Assembly (NCBI GenBank): GCA_035939615.1
Contig: DASZFP010000107.1
Location: 1-24,912 of the forward strand
Direction: 5' to 3'
Source: VBCK01 sp035939615
Lineage (GTDB): Bacteria; Pseudomonadota; Gammaproteobacteria; Burkholderiales; Burkholderiaceae_F
Length of the DNA stretch: 24,912 nucleotides
How positions within the stretch are numbered: position 1 is the first letter of the stretch; every line of letters starts with the position of its first letter. The notes under the pieces are model-generated. The model saw only the letters and a list, made by a program, of their open reading frames with translations. It did no database searches and had not been told where the DNA came from. A program made the translations under genes and the position numbers. Below are positions 14,860 to 22,053 of the stretch, one piece after another.

Positions 14860-15769
14860 CGGCCACAGGCCCCAATGGCGCGCGGCCGTGCGGCTGGCCG
14901 CGTCGATGTCGCTGGCAGGTGCCTATGTGGCGCTGGTCAAGCCGCTCACGGTGCTGTTTCCGATTTTCGCGCTGGCGTTCCTGCGCTTCGCGATTGCAGC
15001 GGTCGCGCTGCTGCCGTGGAGCTGGCGCAGCCGCAGCGAGGCGCCGCTGAGCCGCATGGAATTCGGGCAACTGTTTCTGCAGTCGTTCTTCGGCAATTTC
15101 CTGTTTTCGATCTGCATGCTGTCGGGCGTGGCGCTGACTTCGGCGACCGCGGCCGGCCTGGTGATGAGCGCGCTGCCGATCGTGGTGGCGCTACTGTCGA
15201 GCGCGCTGCTGGGCGAGCGCGCCACGGGCCGGCTGCTGCTGGCGGTCGGATGCGCGGGCGCCGGCATTGCCCTGGTGCAACTGGCCCGGTCGGCAGCACC
15301 GGCCGCGTCGTCGAGCTGGCTTGGAAACGCGCTGGTGTTCGGCGCCGTGTGTTGCGAAGCCTTGTACGTCGTGATCGGCAAGCAGTTGAGCGCCACGCGC
15401 ACCCCGATGCGGGTGTCGGCCTGGATCAACCTGTGGGGACTGGTGCTGAGCGCTCCGCTGGGCCTGTGGCAGCTGGCGCGCGTTGATGCGTTGGCGATCC
15501 CGGCGCGCTTCTGGGCCTATCTCGTGTTCTACGCGCTGGCCGCCAGCGTCGTGTCGGTGGCGCTGTGGATGTCCGGGCTGCGCCGGACCTCGGCGGGCTT
15601 TGCGGGCGTCTTCACGGTCGCGCTGCCGCTGTCGACCATCGCGGTGGCGGCCGGCGTGCTGGGGGAAGCGGTGACCTGGGTGCACGCCGTTGCACTGTCC
15701 TTCGCGGTGCTGGCGATCGTGCTGGCCGCCTGGCCGGCCGGCGGTTCCGTTCCGAAGCCCGTTCGCTGA
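14849..15769 (+). CDS. EamA/DMT-family transporter
   Basis: About 306 residues with some ten hydrophobic segments in two similar halves, the EamA (drug/metabolite transporter) layout. The first half carries PIFALAFLRFAIAA after helix 1, and the second ends in LGEAVTWVHAVALSFAVLAIVLAAWP, both usual for the family. The start is uncertain: TTG 14849 (chosen, 11-bp overlap with the previous gene), GTG 14810 or 14888, or ATG 14906; the first helix seems to begin near 14890, which argues against the last. The substrate cannot be read from sequence. Overlap with the gene before it suggests it belongs to the Fur-linked transcript. Confidence 0.88.
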   Translation: MNSDGHRPQWRAAVRLAASMSLAGAYVALVKPLTVLFPIFALAFLRFAIAAVALLPWSWRSRSEAPLSRMEFGQLFLQSFFGNFLFSICMLSGVALTSATAAGLVMSALPIVVALLSSALLGERATGRLLLAVGCAGAGIALVQLARSAAPAASSSWLGNALVFGAVCCEALYVVIGKQLSATRTPMRVSAWINLWGLVLSAPLGLWQLARVDALAIPARFWAYLVFYALAASVVSVALWMSGLRRTSAGFAGVFTVALPLSTIAVAAGVLGEAVTWVHAVALSFAVLAIVLAAWPAGGSVPKPVR

Positions 15770-15867
15770 CAAGATTTATCCGCGCGCCGTCATCGTTCGT
15801 TCCGAAGCTCGATTAGCTGTTTCTCACGTACCGCGATGCCGCAGCGGCGGTTGTCTGCGGTTGCTTA

Positions 15868-15885
15868 TTTACACGCAATTTATAC
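15868..15885 (+). promoter_or_regulatory. Candidate KdpE operator upstream of kdp cluster 1
   Basis: Two copies of TTTA-Y-AC, TTTACAC (15868-15874) and TTTATAC (15879-15885), start 11 bp apart in the 193-bp AT-richer gap before the first kdp gene. From memory, the E. coli KdpE site contains TTTATAC and TTTACAC with the same 11-bp offset in the opposite order. I could not fix a convincing -35/-10 pair nearby. No such repeat was seen upstream of kdp cluster 2. Confidence 0.45.
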
Positions 15886-15962
15886 CGCGCTTGCTGACAT
15901 CTACGAGATTCTTACGACGCAAGGGATAGATTGCGATTCCTTGAGCTCGAAGGATGAACATC

Positions 15963-16058
15963 ATGAATCTCGTCATCTGGCTGCCGGCGCTCTTCGTACT
16001 GGGTTTGGTCAGCGTCGGCATGTGTCTGGCGTTCGCCGAAGCCTGCGCCCGCATCTAG
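15963..16058 (+). CDS. Small membrane protein preceding KdpF, cluster 1
   Basis: 31 residues with ATG at 15963 and AAGGA about eight bases upstream; an ATG at 15954 is in frame but has no binding site. Almost the whole peptide is one hydrophobic helix (LVIWLPALFVLGLVSVGMC), ending LAFAEACARI. It starts the kdp cluster and ends 14 bp before kdpF. A similar-sized protein occupies the same place in cluster 2 (21860-21961), which suggests it is a real, conserved Kdp-linked peptide rather than a chance ORF. Its role is unknown; a KdpF-like lipid- or complex-stabilising function is conceivable. Confidence 0.62.
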   Translation: MNLVIWLPALFVLGLVSVGMCLAFAEACARI

Positions 16059-16072
16059 AAAGGAACCGCACC

Positions 16073-16153
16073 ATGAATTATCTGACTGCGCTGCTCGTCG
16101 CCTTCCTGTTCGTCTACCTGACTGCCGCGCTCGTGCGGCCGGAGTGGTTCTGA
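16073..16153 (+). CDS. kdpF: KdpF, small subunit of potassium pump 1
   Basis: 26 residues, MNYLTALLVAFLFVYLTAAL followed by VRPEWF. A single hydrophobic helix ending in RPE plus an aromatic residue is the KdpF signature. In E. coli, KdpF stabilises the KdpFABC complex in the inner membrane. AAGGA lies about 12 bases before the ATG. It is directly upstream of kdpA. Confidence 0.88.
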   Translation: MNYLTALLVAFLFVYLTAALVRPEWF

Positions 16154-16207
16154 CACTTCGCCACGCTGTCCCGAGAGCGGACGGCCATTAGAGAAACCGG
16201 TGCACCC

Positions 16208-18025
16208 ATGTGGACTTTGCCCATCCTGCTGCTTGCCGTCACGATCCTGCTGTCGATCCCGCTGAGTCGCTATTTCACCTGGATCATGGAGGGCCGCTAC
16301 AAGGCCCCGCGCGTGCTCGCCTGGTTCGAGGCGCGCCTGGACAGCGGGCCGCAGGACTGGAAGCAGTACACGGTCGCGCTGCTGGTATTCAACGCGATGC
16401 TGTTCGCGTTCGGCTACCTCGTGCTGTGCCTGCAGCCGATCGCGCCCCTGAATCCGCTCGGCCGCGGCATCCTGGCGCCGTCGACCATCTTCAACACCGT
16501 CATCTCGTTCATGACGAACACCAACCTGCAGCACTACGCAGGCGACCAGCATCTTTCCAATTTCAACCAGATCTTCTTCATCCTGCCGAACATGTTCCTG
16601 TCGGCTTCGGTGGGCTTCTGCGCGCTGTCGGCGATCATCCGGGCGTTTCGCGGCCAGCCCACGGTCGGCAACTTTTTCGTCGACATGTGGCGCGTAATGG
16701 CTTACATCTATCTGCCGGCGGCGTTGATCGTCGGGGTCATCTTCGTGCACGAGGGCATGCCGATGACCTATCAAAGCCAGCAGACGGTCGCCACGCTCGA
16801 AGCCGGCGCCATGGGCTTGGACGAGCATGGCACGGCCAAGCCGCAGAACATCATCGTCGGACCGGTCGCCGCGGTGATCCCGATCAAGATGCTGGGCACC
16901 AACGGCGGCGGCTTCTACGGGATGAATTCGGCCCACCCGCTGGAGAACCCGACCGCCTGGTCGAATTTCGTCACGACGTTCGCGATGATGATCTTCCCGT
17001 TCACGCTGGTGCTGATGTACGGGCGGATGCTGGCACGCGTACGCCACTCGGTCGTCATCTACGGCGTCATGCTGACGCTGATGGTCTCGTTGATCGCCTG
17101 GACGGTGAACTGGGACACGCTGCGCCCCAACCCGGCGTTCACCGGGACCGCTTCGGCGCGCAGCTACGAGATCGCCAGCGCGGCCGACCCGGGCGGCAAG
17201 CGCACGATCTCGCTGCCGGCGGTGCCCGGTCTGCCGGTCGAGCAGCATCTGGGCAATCTCGAGGGCAAGGAACTGCGTTTCGGGACCTCGGCCGGCGCCG
17301 TCTTTGCGGCCATCACCACCGATGTCACCTGCGGCGCCGTCAACGCCGAGCACGACAGCCTGCATCCGATCGCGAGCCTGGCGCCGTTTGCCGGCATGTG
17401 GCTGAACTGCGTGTTCGGCGGCAAGGGCGTCGGCATGATCAACCTGCTGCTGTTCCTGATCGTCGGCGTGTTCCTGGCCGGCCAGATGGTCGGCCGCAGC
17501 CCCGAGTATCTGGGGCGCAAGGTCGGTGCGCGCGAGATGAAGCTTGCGATGATCGCGCTGCTCGTGCACCCGATCCTGATCCTCGGGCCCAGCGGCCTGT
17601 TCGCCGCCACCGACTGGGGCACCAAGGCCGAGAGCAACCCGGGCCCGCACGGCTTCTCGCAGATCGTCTATCAGTACTCGTCGGCGTCGGCCAACAACGG
17701 ATCGGCATTCGATGGACTGGGCGTGACCTACGGCCTGAACAGCAACGCCAGCCCGCCGCCGGAGGCCGTGCCGTTCGACATCGGCACCGGCCTGGTCATG
17801 TTGTTCTCGCGCTACCTGCCGATCGTTGCGCCGATCGCGATGGCCTTCTACCTGGGCCGCAAGCAGGTCGCGCCGGTCTCCCTTGGGACGATGCGCGACG
17901 ATACCTTGACCTTCGGCTTGCTGTTGCTCGGCACGATTCTGATCATCGGCGCCCTGCTGTTTCTGCCGGTTGCGGCGCTCGGCCCGTTGGCGGAACACCT
18001 GGGGCCGATCCCCTTCGGTGGGTGA
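16208..18025 (+). CDS. kdpA: Potassium-transporting ATPase subunit A, divergent type (pump 1)
   Basis: 605 residues against 557 in E. coli. KdpA is the channel-like subunit that takes up potassium. The four filter segments are TNTN (103-106), GTNGGG (230-235), TCGAVN (374-379) and NNGSAF (496-501), so the filter glycines are kept. The flanks differ from the classical form: TNTNLQ instead of TNTNWQ, and GGGFYGMNSAHP instead of GGGFFNANSAHP. The stretch between filters 2 and 3 is 29 residues longer than in the second KdpA at 22054, with an extra loop around residues 305-345, and about 11 residues are added after filter 4. The reading frame for kdpB starts 41 bp downstream. Confidence 0.96.
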   Translation: MWTLPILLLAVTILLSIPLSRYFTWIMEGRYKAPRVLAWFEARLDSGPQDWKQYTVALLVFNAMLFAFGYLVLCLQPIAPLNPLGRGILAPSTIFNTVISFMTNTNLQHYAGDQHLSNFNQIFFILPNMFLSASVGFCALSAIIRAFRGQPTVGNFFVDMWRVMAYIYLPAALIVGVIFVHEGMPMTYQSQQTVATLEAGAMGLDEHGTAKPQNIIVGPVAAVIPIKMLGTNGGGFYGMNSAHPLENPTAWSNFVTTFAMMIFPFTLVLMYGRMLARVRHSVVIYGVMLTLMVSLIAWTVNWDTLRPNPAFTGTASARSYEIASAADPGGKRTISLPAVPGLPVEQHLGNLEGKELRFGTSAGAVFAAITTDVTCGAVNAEHDSLHPIASLAPFAGMWLNCVFGGKGVGMINLLLFLIVGVFLAGQMVGRSPEYLGRKVGAREMKLAMIALLVHPILILGPSGLFAATDWGTKAESNPGPHGFSQIVYQYSSASANNGSAFDGLGVTYGLNSNASPPPEAVPFDIGTGLVMLFSRYLPIVAPIAMAFYLGRKQVAPVSLGTMRDDTLTFGLLLLGTILIIGALLFLPVAALGPLAEHLGPIPFGG

Positions 18026-18066
18026 GCGCCGAACGGCACCCCACCCATTCTGTACGGAGCATTGCA

Positions 18067-20196
18067 ATGGCAGCGACACAAGTCCTGGAACGGGACCATA
18101 AGGCCGCCTCCCGACGCGACCTGTTTTCTACGAGCCTGGTGGCGGCGGCGCTCAAGCAGTCGTTCGTGATGCTGCGACCCGACATCCAGTGGCGCAACCC
18201 GGTGATGTTCGTGGTCGAGGTCGGCGCAGCATTGACGCTGGTGTTCATTTTGCGCGCGATCTTCGAGACGACGACCAGCCCGTTTCCCCTCGGCTATTTC
18301 GTCCAACTCGATGTGTGGCTGTGGCTCACTGTGCTGTTCGCCAACTTCGCCACTGCCTATGCGGAGGAGCGCGGTCGCGCGCAGGCGGCCACCTTGCGCC
18401 GCGCCCGCGGCTCAACGCCGGCTCAACGCCTGCGAGCCAACGGCAGTATCGAAGCGGTCAGTTCGATCGCGCTCAAGCCGGGCGACCAGGTCGTGGTCCG
18501 TGTCGGCGAAGTGATCCCGGGCGATGGCGAGGTGATCGATGGGGCCGCTTCGGTCGATGAGTCGGCCATCACGGGCGAATCGGCGCCCGTGATCCGCGAA
18601 GCCGGCGGCGACCGCTCGGGCGTCACCGGCGGTACCACGGTGCTGTCCGACCGCATCGTCGTGCGCATCGTGGCCGGATACGGCGAGTCCTTCCTGGACC
18701 GCATGATCGTGCTGGTCGAGGGTGCGGTGCGGCAGCGGACGCCCAACGAGATCGCGTTGACCCTGGTGCTCACCGCCTTCAGCCTGATCTTCCTGATCGT
18801 GGTGGTTCCGTTATGGCCGATGGCCTACAACGCCGAGCAATACATGACTTCCTATCTGGGCTTGACCACGCCGCTCGCGAGCCTCGGCACCGACGTGCCC
18901 ACGCTGGTGGCTCTGTTGGTCTGCCTGATCCCGACCACGATCGGCGCACTGCTGGCCGCCATCGGCATCGCGGGAATGGACCGTGCGCTGCGCGCCAACA
19001 TCATCGCCAAGAGCGGACGGGCGGTCGAGACCGCCGGCGACATCGATACCGTGCTGCTGGACAAGACTGGAACGATCACGCTCGGCAGCCGCCGCGCCTC
19101 CGAATTTCTGCCGTTGCGCGGCGTGAGCGAACACGAACTGCGCGTGGCTGCCGCGCTTGCGTCCCAGGCCGATCGCACGCCGGAGGGACAGAGCATCGTC
19201 AGTTTCGTGCTCGGCACCGGGATTGCGCCAGCCGCAATCACGCCTCCCACCGGCTCACAGTTCATCGAGTTCACCGCGCAGACGCGCATGAGCGGCGCTG
19301 ATCTGCCGGGTGGACGGCAAATTCGCAAGGGTGCCCCGGATGCTGTGACGGCGTACTTGGGCGCTTTGGGAGCGACGCCGCCAGAGGAGATCGAGGTGCT
19401 GGTCACGAGGGCGGCGGCGGACGGTGCAACGCCGCTGGTGGTGGCCGACGGCTCACGCGCGCTGGGCGTCGTCGTCCTGCAGGACACTCTCAAGCCCATG
19501 ATCCATGCACGCATTGCGCTGTTGCGCCAGATGGGGTTGCGCACCATCATGATCACGGGCGATAACCGCGTGACCGCCGCCACCATCGCGAGGCGCGCCG
19601 GCGTGGACGATTTCCTGTCGGAAGCCACGCCGGAGGCCAAGCTTGTGTTCCTGCGCAAGGAGCAGGCGGAGGGCAAGCTGGTCGCGATGATGGGCGACGG
19701 CACGAACGACGCGCCGGCTCTGGCGCAGGCCGATGTCGGGCTCGCTATGAACTCCGGCACGCAGGCCGCCAAGGAAGCCGGCAACATGGTCGACCTGGAC
19801 AGCGACCCGACCAAGCTGATCGAAGTCGTCGAGATCGGCAAGCAGTTGCTGATGACGCGCGGTTCGTTGACCACCTTCTCGATCGCCAATGATGTCGCGA
19901 AGTACTTTGCGATCATCCCGGCGCTGTTCGCAGCTACGCTGCCGTGGCTCAAGCCCCTGGACGTGATGCACCTGCACTCACCCACATCAGCGATCCTGTC
20001 GGCGGTGATCTTCAACGCGGTCATCATTCCGCTTCTGATCCCCGTGGCGCTGAAGGGCGTGCGCTTTCGGCCCCTGGGCGCCGATGCGCTGCTGCGCCGC
20101 AACCTGCTGGTGTGGGGCCTGGGCGGCGTGATCGTGCCGTTCATCGGCATCAAGTTGATTGACGTCGTCATGGTGGGTCTGAACCTGGTCGCCTGA
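18067..20196 (+). CDS. kdpB: Potassium-transporting ATPase subunit B (pump 1)
   Basis: 709 residues, a P-type ATPase that powers potassium import with KdpA. Motifs are TGES (169-172, with the Ser that is phosphorylated for inhibition in E. coli), DKTGT with catalytic Asp332, FTAQTRMSG and KGAPDA of the nucleotide domain, MITGDN, GDGTNDAP, and IANDVAK with Asp609 and Lys612, the membrane charges needed for coupling. All catalytic residues are present, so the protein should be active. The segment after TM3 (about 250-278) is longer than in classical KdpB and than the copy at 23874. The frame is open far upstream through kdpA, but that is a shadow; the ATG at 18067 matches the KdpB N-terminus. 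Confidence 0.97.
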   Translation: MAATQVLERDHKAASRRDLFSTSLVAAALKQSFVMLRPDIQWRNPVMFVVEVGAALTLVFILRAIFETTTSPFPLGYFVQLDVWLWLTVLFANFATAYAEERGRAQAATLRRARGSTPAQRLRANGSIEAVSSIALKPGDQVVVRVGEVIPGDGEVIDGAASVDESAITGESAPVIREAGGDRSGVTGGTTVLSDRIVVRIVAGYGESFLDRMIVLVEGAVRQRTPNEIALTLVLTAFSLIFLIVVVPLWPMAYNAEQYMTSYLGLTTPLASLGTDVPTLVALLVCLIPTTIGALLAAIGIAGMDRALRANIIAKSGRAVETAGDIDTVLLDKTGTITLGSRRASEFLPLRGVSEHELRVAAALASQADRTPEGQSIVSFVLGTGIAPAAITPPTGSQFIEFTAQTRMSGADLPGGRQIRKGAPDAVTAYLGALGATPPEEIEVLVTRAAADGATPLVVADGSRALGVVVLQDTLKPMIHARIALLRQMGLRTIMITGDNRVTAATIARRAGVDDFLSEATPEAKLVFLRKEQAEGKLVAMMGDGTNDAPALAQADVGLAMNSGTQAAKEAGNMVDLDSDPTKLIEVVEIGKQLLMTRGSLTTFSIANDVAKYFAIIPALFAATLPWLKPLDVMHLHSPTSAILSAVIFNAVIIPLLIPVALKGVRFRPLGADALLRRNLLVWGLGGVIVPFIGIKLIDVVMVGLNLVA

Positions 20197-20221
20197 CACC
20201 TGAAGCGTGAGGAAACTCGCC

Positions 20222-21238
20222 ATGCTGCAATCCGTCTCCAAGAGTCTGTGGCTGCTGATCTTCGGCGTCCTGCTGACCTGCGGAATCTATCCGCAGATCC
20301 TGTGGGGCGTGGGGCAGCTCCTTTTCCCCTTCCAGGCCAATGGCAGCATCGTCGATGGTCCGGACGGCAAGCCGGTGGGCTCGCTGTTGGTGGCCCAGCC
20401 GTTCACCAAGGACGAGTACTTTCAGCCGCGTCCGTCGGCAGCCTCGTATGACGCGACCGCTTCGTCCTCGTCGGCCCTGGCGCCGTCCAACTACGCGCTG
20501 CGGGATCGAGCCGCACGCGCGATCGGGCCGGTCGCGGTCTACAGCGGGGGGCCGAAGAAAGGCCAGCCGGTGGCCCCCGATGTCGAGTTCTGGTTCCAGG
20601 CCGACCGCTTCGGCGGCAAGCCCGGCATCGTGGCGCAGTGGGCCGATGCCCACAACGGCCTGGCCCAGGCGTGGGTGACGGGCGATCCGACCCATGCGGC
20701 CTATGTAGACGTCTGGTCAAAGGCGAATTCGGACATCGTCGCCCAGTTCGTCAAGGACAATCCCGCGACGCCGAAGCCGGCCGCGAGCGACCTGGCCGTG
20801 GTTTTCTTCGAGCATTTCTCGAAGGATCACCCTGGCATGTTCCCGTCGTCGGTCACGCACAAGGGACCGGACGGCAAGGACGTGACCGAGATCGCGCCGG
20901 TCAAGGAGGGCTCCGACATCCAGTCGATCTTCTTCGACACGTGGCGCCAGGACCATCCGGACGCGCAGTTGCAGGACGTCCCCGGCGACTACGTCACGGC
21001 ATCCGGTTCCGGTCTGGATCCGCACATCACGTTGCGCAACGCCGAGTTTCAGCTCGATCGCGTCGCTGGAAAGTGGGCACAGAACCTCAAGCGCGACCCG
21101 GCCGAGGTCCGAAAGGAGATCGACGCGTTGCTGCAGGCGCATGCGTCAAGCCCCGGAGGCGGTTTGTTTGGCGAGCCCATCGTCAACGTGCTGGAGCTGA
21201 ACCTGGAGCTGCGCAAGCGCTACGGTATGACATCCTGA
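20222..21238 (+). CDS. kdpC: Enlarged potassium-transporting ATPase subunit C (pump 1)
   Basis: 338 residues, where KdpC is normally about 190. The start at 20222 has GAGGA eight bases upstream. The N-terminal membrane anchor and LLFPFQANGSIV block (residues 8-44), the GSLLVAQPF-EYFQPRPSA block (53-73), VTASGSGLDPHIT (258-270) and the C-terminal GEPIVNVLELNLEL (317-330) are standard KdpC. About 140 residues are inserted between residues 103 and 245 on the periplasmic side. Within and at the end of the insert are three related units, SDIVAQFVKDNP, SDLAVVFFEHFSKDHP and SDIQSIFFDTWRQDHP; the last is where ordinary KdpC continues. KdpC helps potassium binding by the complex. The long form is intact in frame, not a fusion error. 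Confidence 0.94.
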   Translation: MLQSVSKSLWLLIFGVLLTCGIYPQILWGVGQLLFPFQANGSIVDGPDGKPVGSLLVAQPFTKDEYFQPRPSAASYDATASSSSALAPSNYALRDRAARAIGPVAVYSGGPKKGQPVAPDVEFWFQADRFGGKPGIVAQWADAHNGLAQAWVTGDPTHAAYVDVWSKANSDIVAQFVKDNPATPKPAASDLAVVFFEHFSKDHPGMFPSSVTHKGPDGKDVTEIAPVKEGSDIQSIFFDTWRQDHPDAQLQDVPGDYVTASGSGLDPHITLRNAEFQLDRVAGKWAQNLKRDPAEVRKEIDALLQAHASSPGGGLFGEPIVNVLELNLELRKRYGMTS

Positions 21239-21358
21239 GCAGGCACGCACCGTCCGTGTAAGCACTTGAAACGCGTCCATCTCGCCGGGATCGGCCGGTT
21301 CTCCCCTGTAACGTTTGGCCCTGGCAACGGTCGTTCCGAGCTTCCTGTCACGAGGTCG

Positions 21359-21835
21359 TTGCAACCCGCCGCCAAACGTATCGCCGATCTTTTGCTGCCC
21401 GAAGACATCCTGCTCGACGTGGAGGTGTCCAGCAAGAGCCAGCTGATCGACGAGATCGGCCGCCATATGCAGCGGGCGCATGCGATGGCGCAGGAATGGA
21501 TTGCACTGGGTCTGTCCCAGCGGGAACAGATCGGGTCGACCGGCCTCGGCGAGGGCGTCGCCATTCCCCATGCTCGCGTCAGGAATCTTGACCGCGTACT
21601 GGTCGCCTACATTCGTCCGAAGTTGCCGATCCCTTTCGATTCCCCGGATGGCAAGCCGGTGTCAGACGTTCTCGTTCTGCTGGTGCCGCATCACGCGACC
21701 GAGGAGCATCTGACCATTCTGGCCGAAGCCGCACAGATGCTTTCGGACCGGCGTTTGCGCGATCGGTTGCATCTTTGCGGTCACCCGCTTCAAGTCAAGC
21801 GACTCTTCGAAGCCTGGTCCAAGGCATTCTCCTGA
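21359..21835 (+). CDS. PTS EIIA protein of the PtsN (EIIA-Ntr) type, between the two kdp clusters
   Basis: 158 residues from TTG 21359, which has GAGG five bases upstream and gives a length near E. coli PtsN (163); a TTG at 21266 in frame would add 31 residues without similarity. The domain starts IADLLLPEDILLD and contains REQIGSTGLGEGVAIPHARV, in which the His (codon 21569-21571) is the phosphorylation site. The C-terminal DVLVLLVPHHATEEHLTILAE is also typical. EIIA-Ntr is a regulatory phosphocarrier. In E. coli its unphosphorylated form binds the sensor kinase KdpD and increases kdp expression. Its position suggests dedicated control of the potassium pumps, but this is inference. Confidence 0.9.
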   Translation: MQPAAKRIADLLLPEDILLDVEVSSKSQLIDEIGRHMQRAHAMAQEWIALGLSQREQIGSTGLGEGVAIPHARVRNLDRVLVAYIRPKLPIPFDSPDGKPVSDVLVLLVPHHATEEHLTILAEAAQMLSDRRLRDRLHLCGHPLQVKRLFEAWSKAFS

Positions 21836-21859
21836 GATCCACTCGCTGGGGGGCACCAC

Positions 21860-21961
21860 ATGGACGACTTGTTGATGCTGACGCTGATCGGCGTGCTGTT
21901 CCTGGCCGGCTGGGGCCTGGCCTGGTTCTGCGAGCGCCTGTCGAGGCGGGGGAGGTCGTGA
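21860..21961 (+). CDS. Small membrane protein preceding KdpF, cluster 2
   Basis: 33 residues, beginning MDDLLMLTLIGVLFLAGW, with one hydrophobic helix and a basic tail (WFCERLSRRGRS). A G-rich run (GGGGGG) lies just upstream of the ATG. Its stop overlaps the kdpF ATG (TGATG), so translation is coupled. It corresponds in size, position and pattern (helix, then LA-aromatic, acidic residue, basic end) to the peptide at 15963-16058. I recall similar unnamed peptides ending in an aromatic-C-[DE]-R-[LI] motif next to kdpF in other bacteria, but cannot check this here. Confidence 0.7.
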   Translation: MDDLLMLTLIGVLFLAGWGLAWFCERLSRRGRS

Positions 21962-22041
21962 TGCTGTGGGTCGGGTTGATCGTTTCGATCGGATTGCTGA
22001 TCTACCTGTGCGTCGCGATGTTCGACGCTGAGAACTTCTGA
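21961..22041 (+). CDS. kdpF: KdpF, small subunit of potassium pump 2
   Basis: 26 residues, MLWVGLIVSIGLLIYLCVAM followed by FDAENF. A single membrane helix with the YLxxA and C-terminal E-aromatic pattern of KdpF. The ATG shares its A with the stop of the preceding small ORF, and GGGGGAGG in that ORF serves as the binding site. kdpA follows after 12 bp. Confidence 0.88.
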   Translation: MLWVGLIVSIGLLIYLCVAMFDAENF

Positions 22042-22053
22042 GCAGAGCCGAAT

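Noticed and set aside
16210..18066. Open reading frame running from inside kdpA straight into kdpB, as if a 1328-residue fusion
   Set aside because: The upstream part overlaps kdpA in another frame and has an Arg/Ala/Gly-rich composition without family similarity. It is a stop-poor shadow frame in GC-rich DNA; kdpB starts at 18067.
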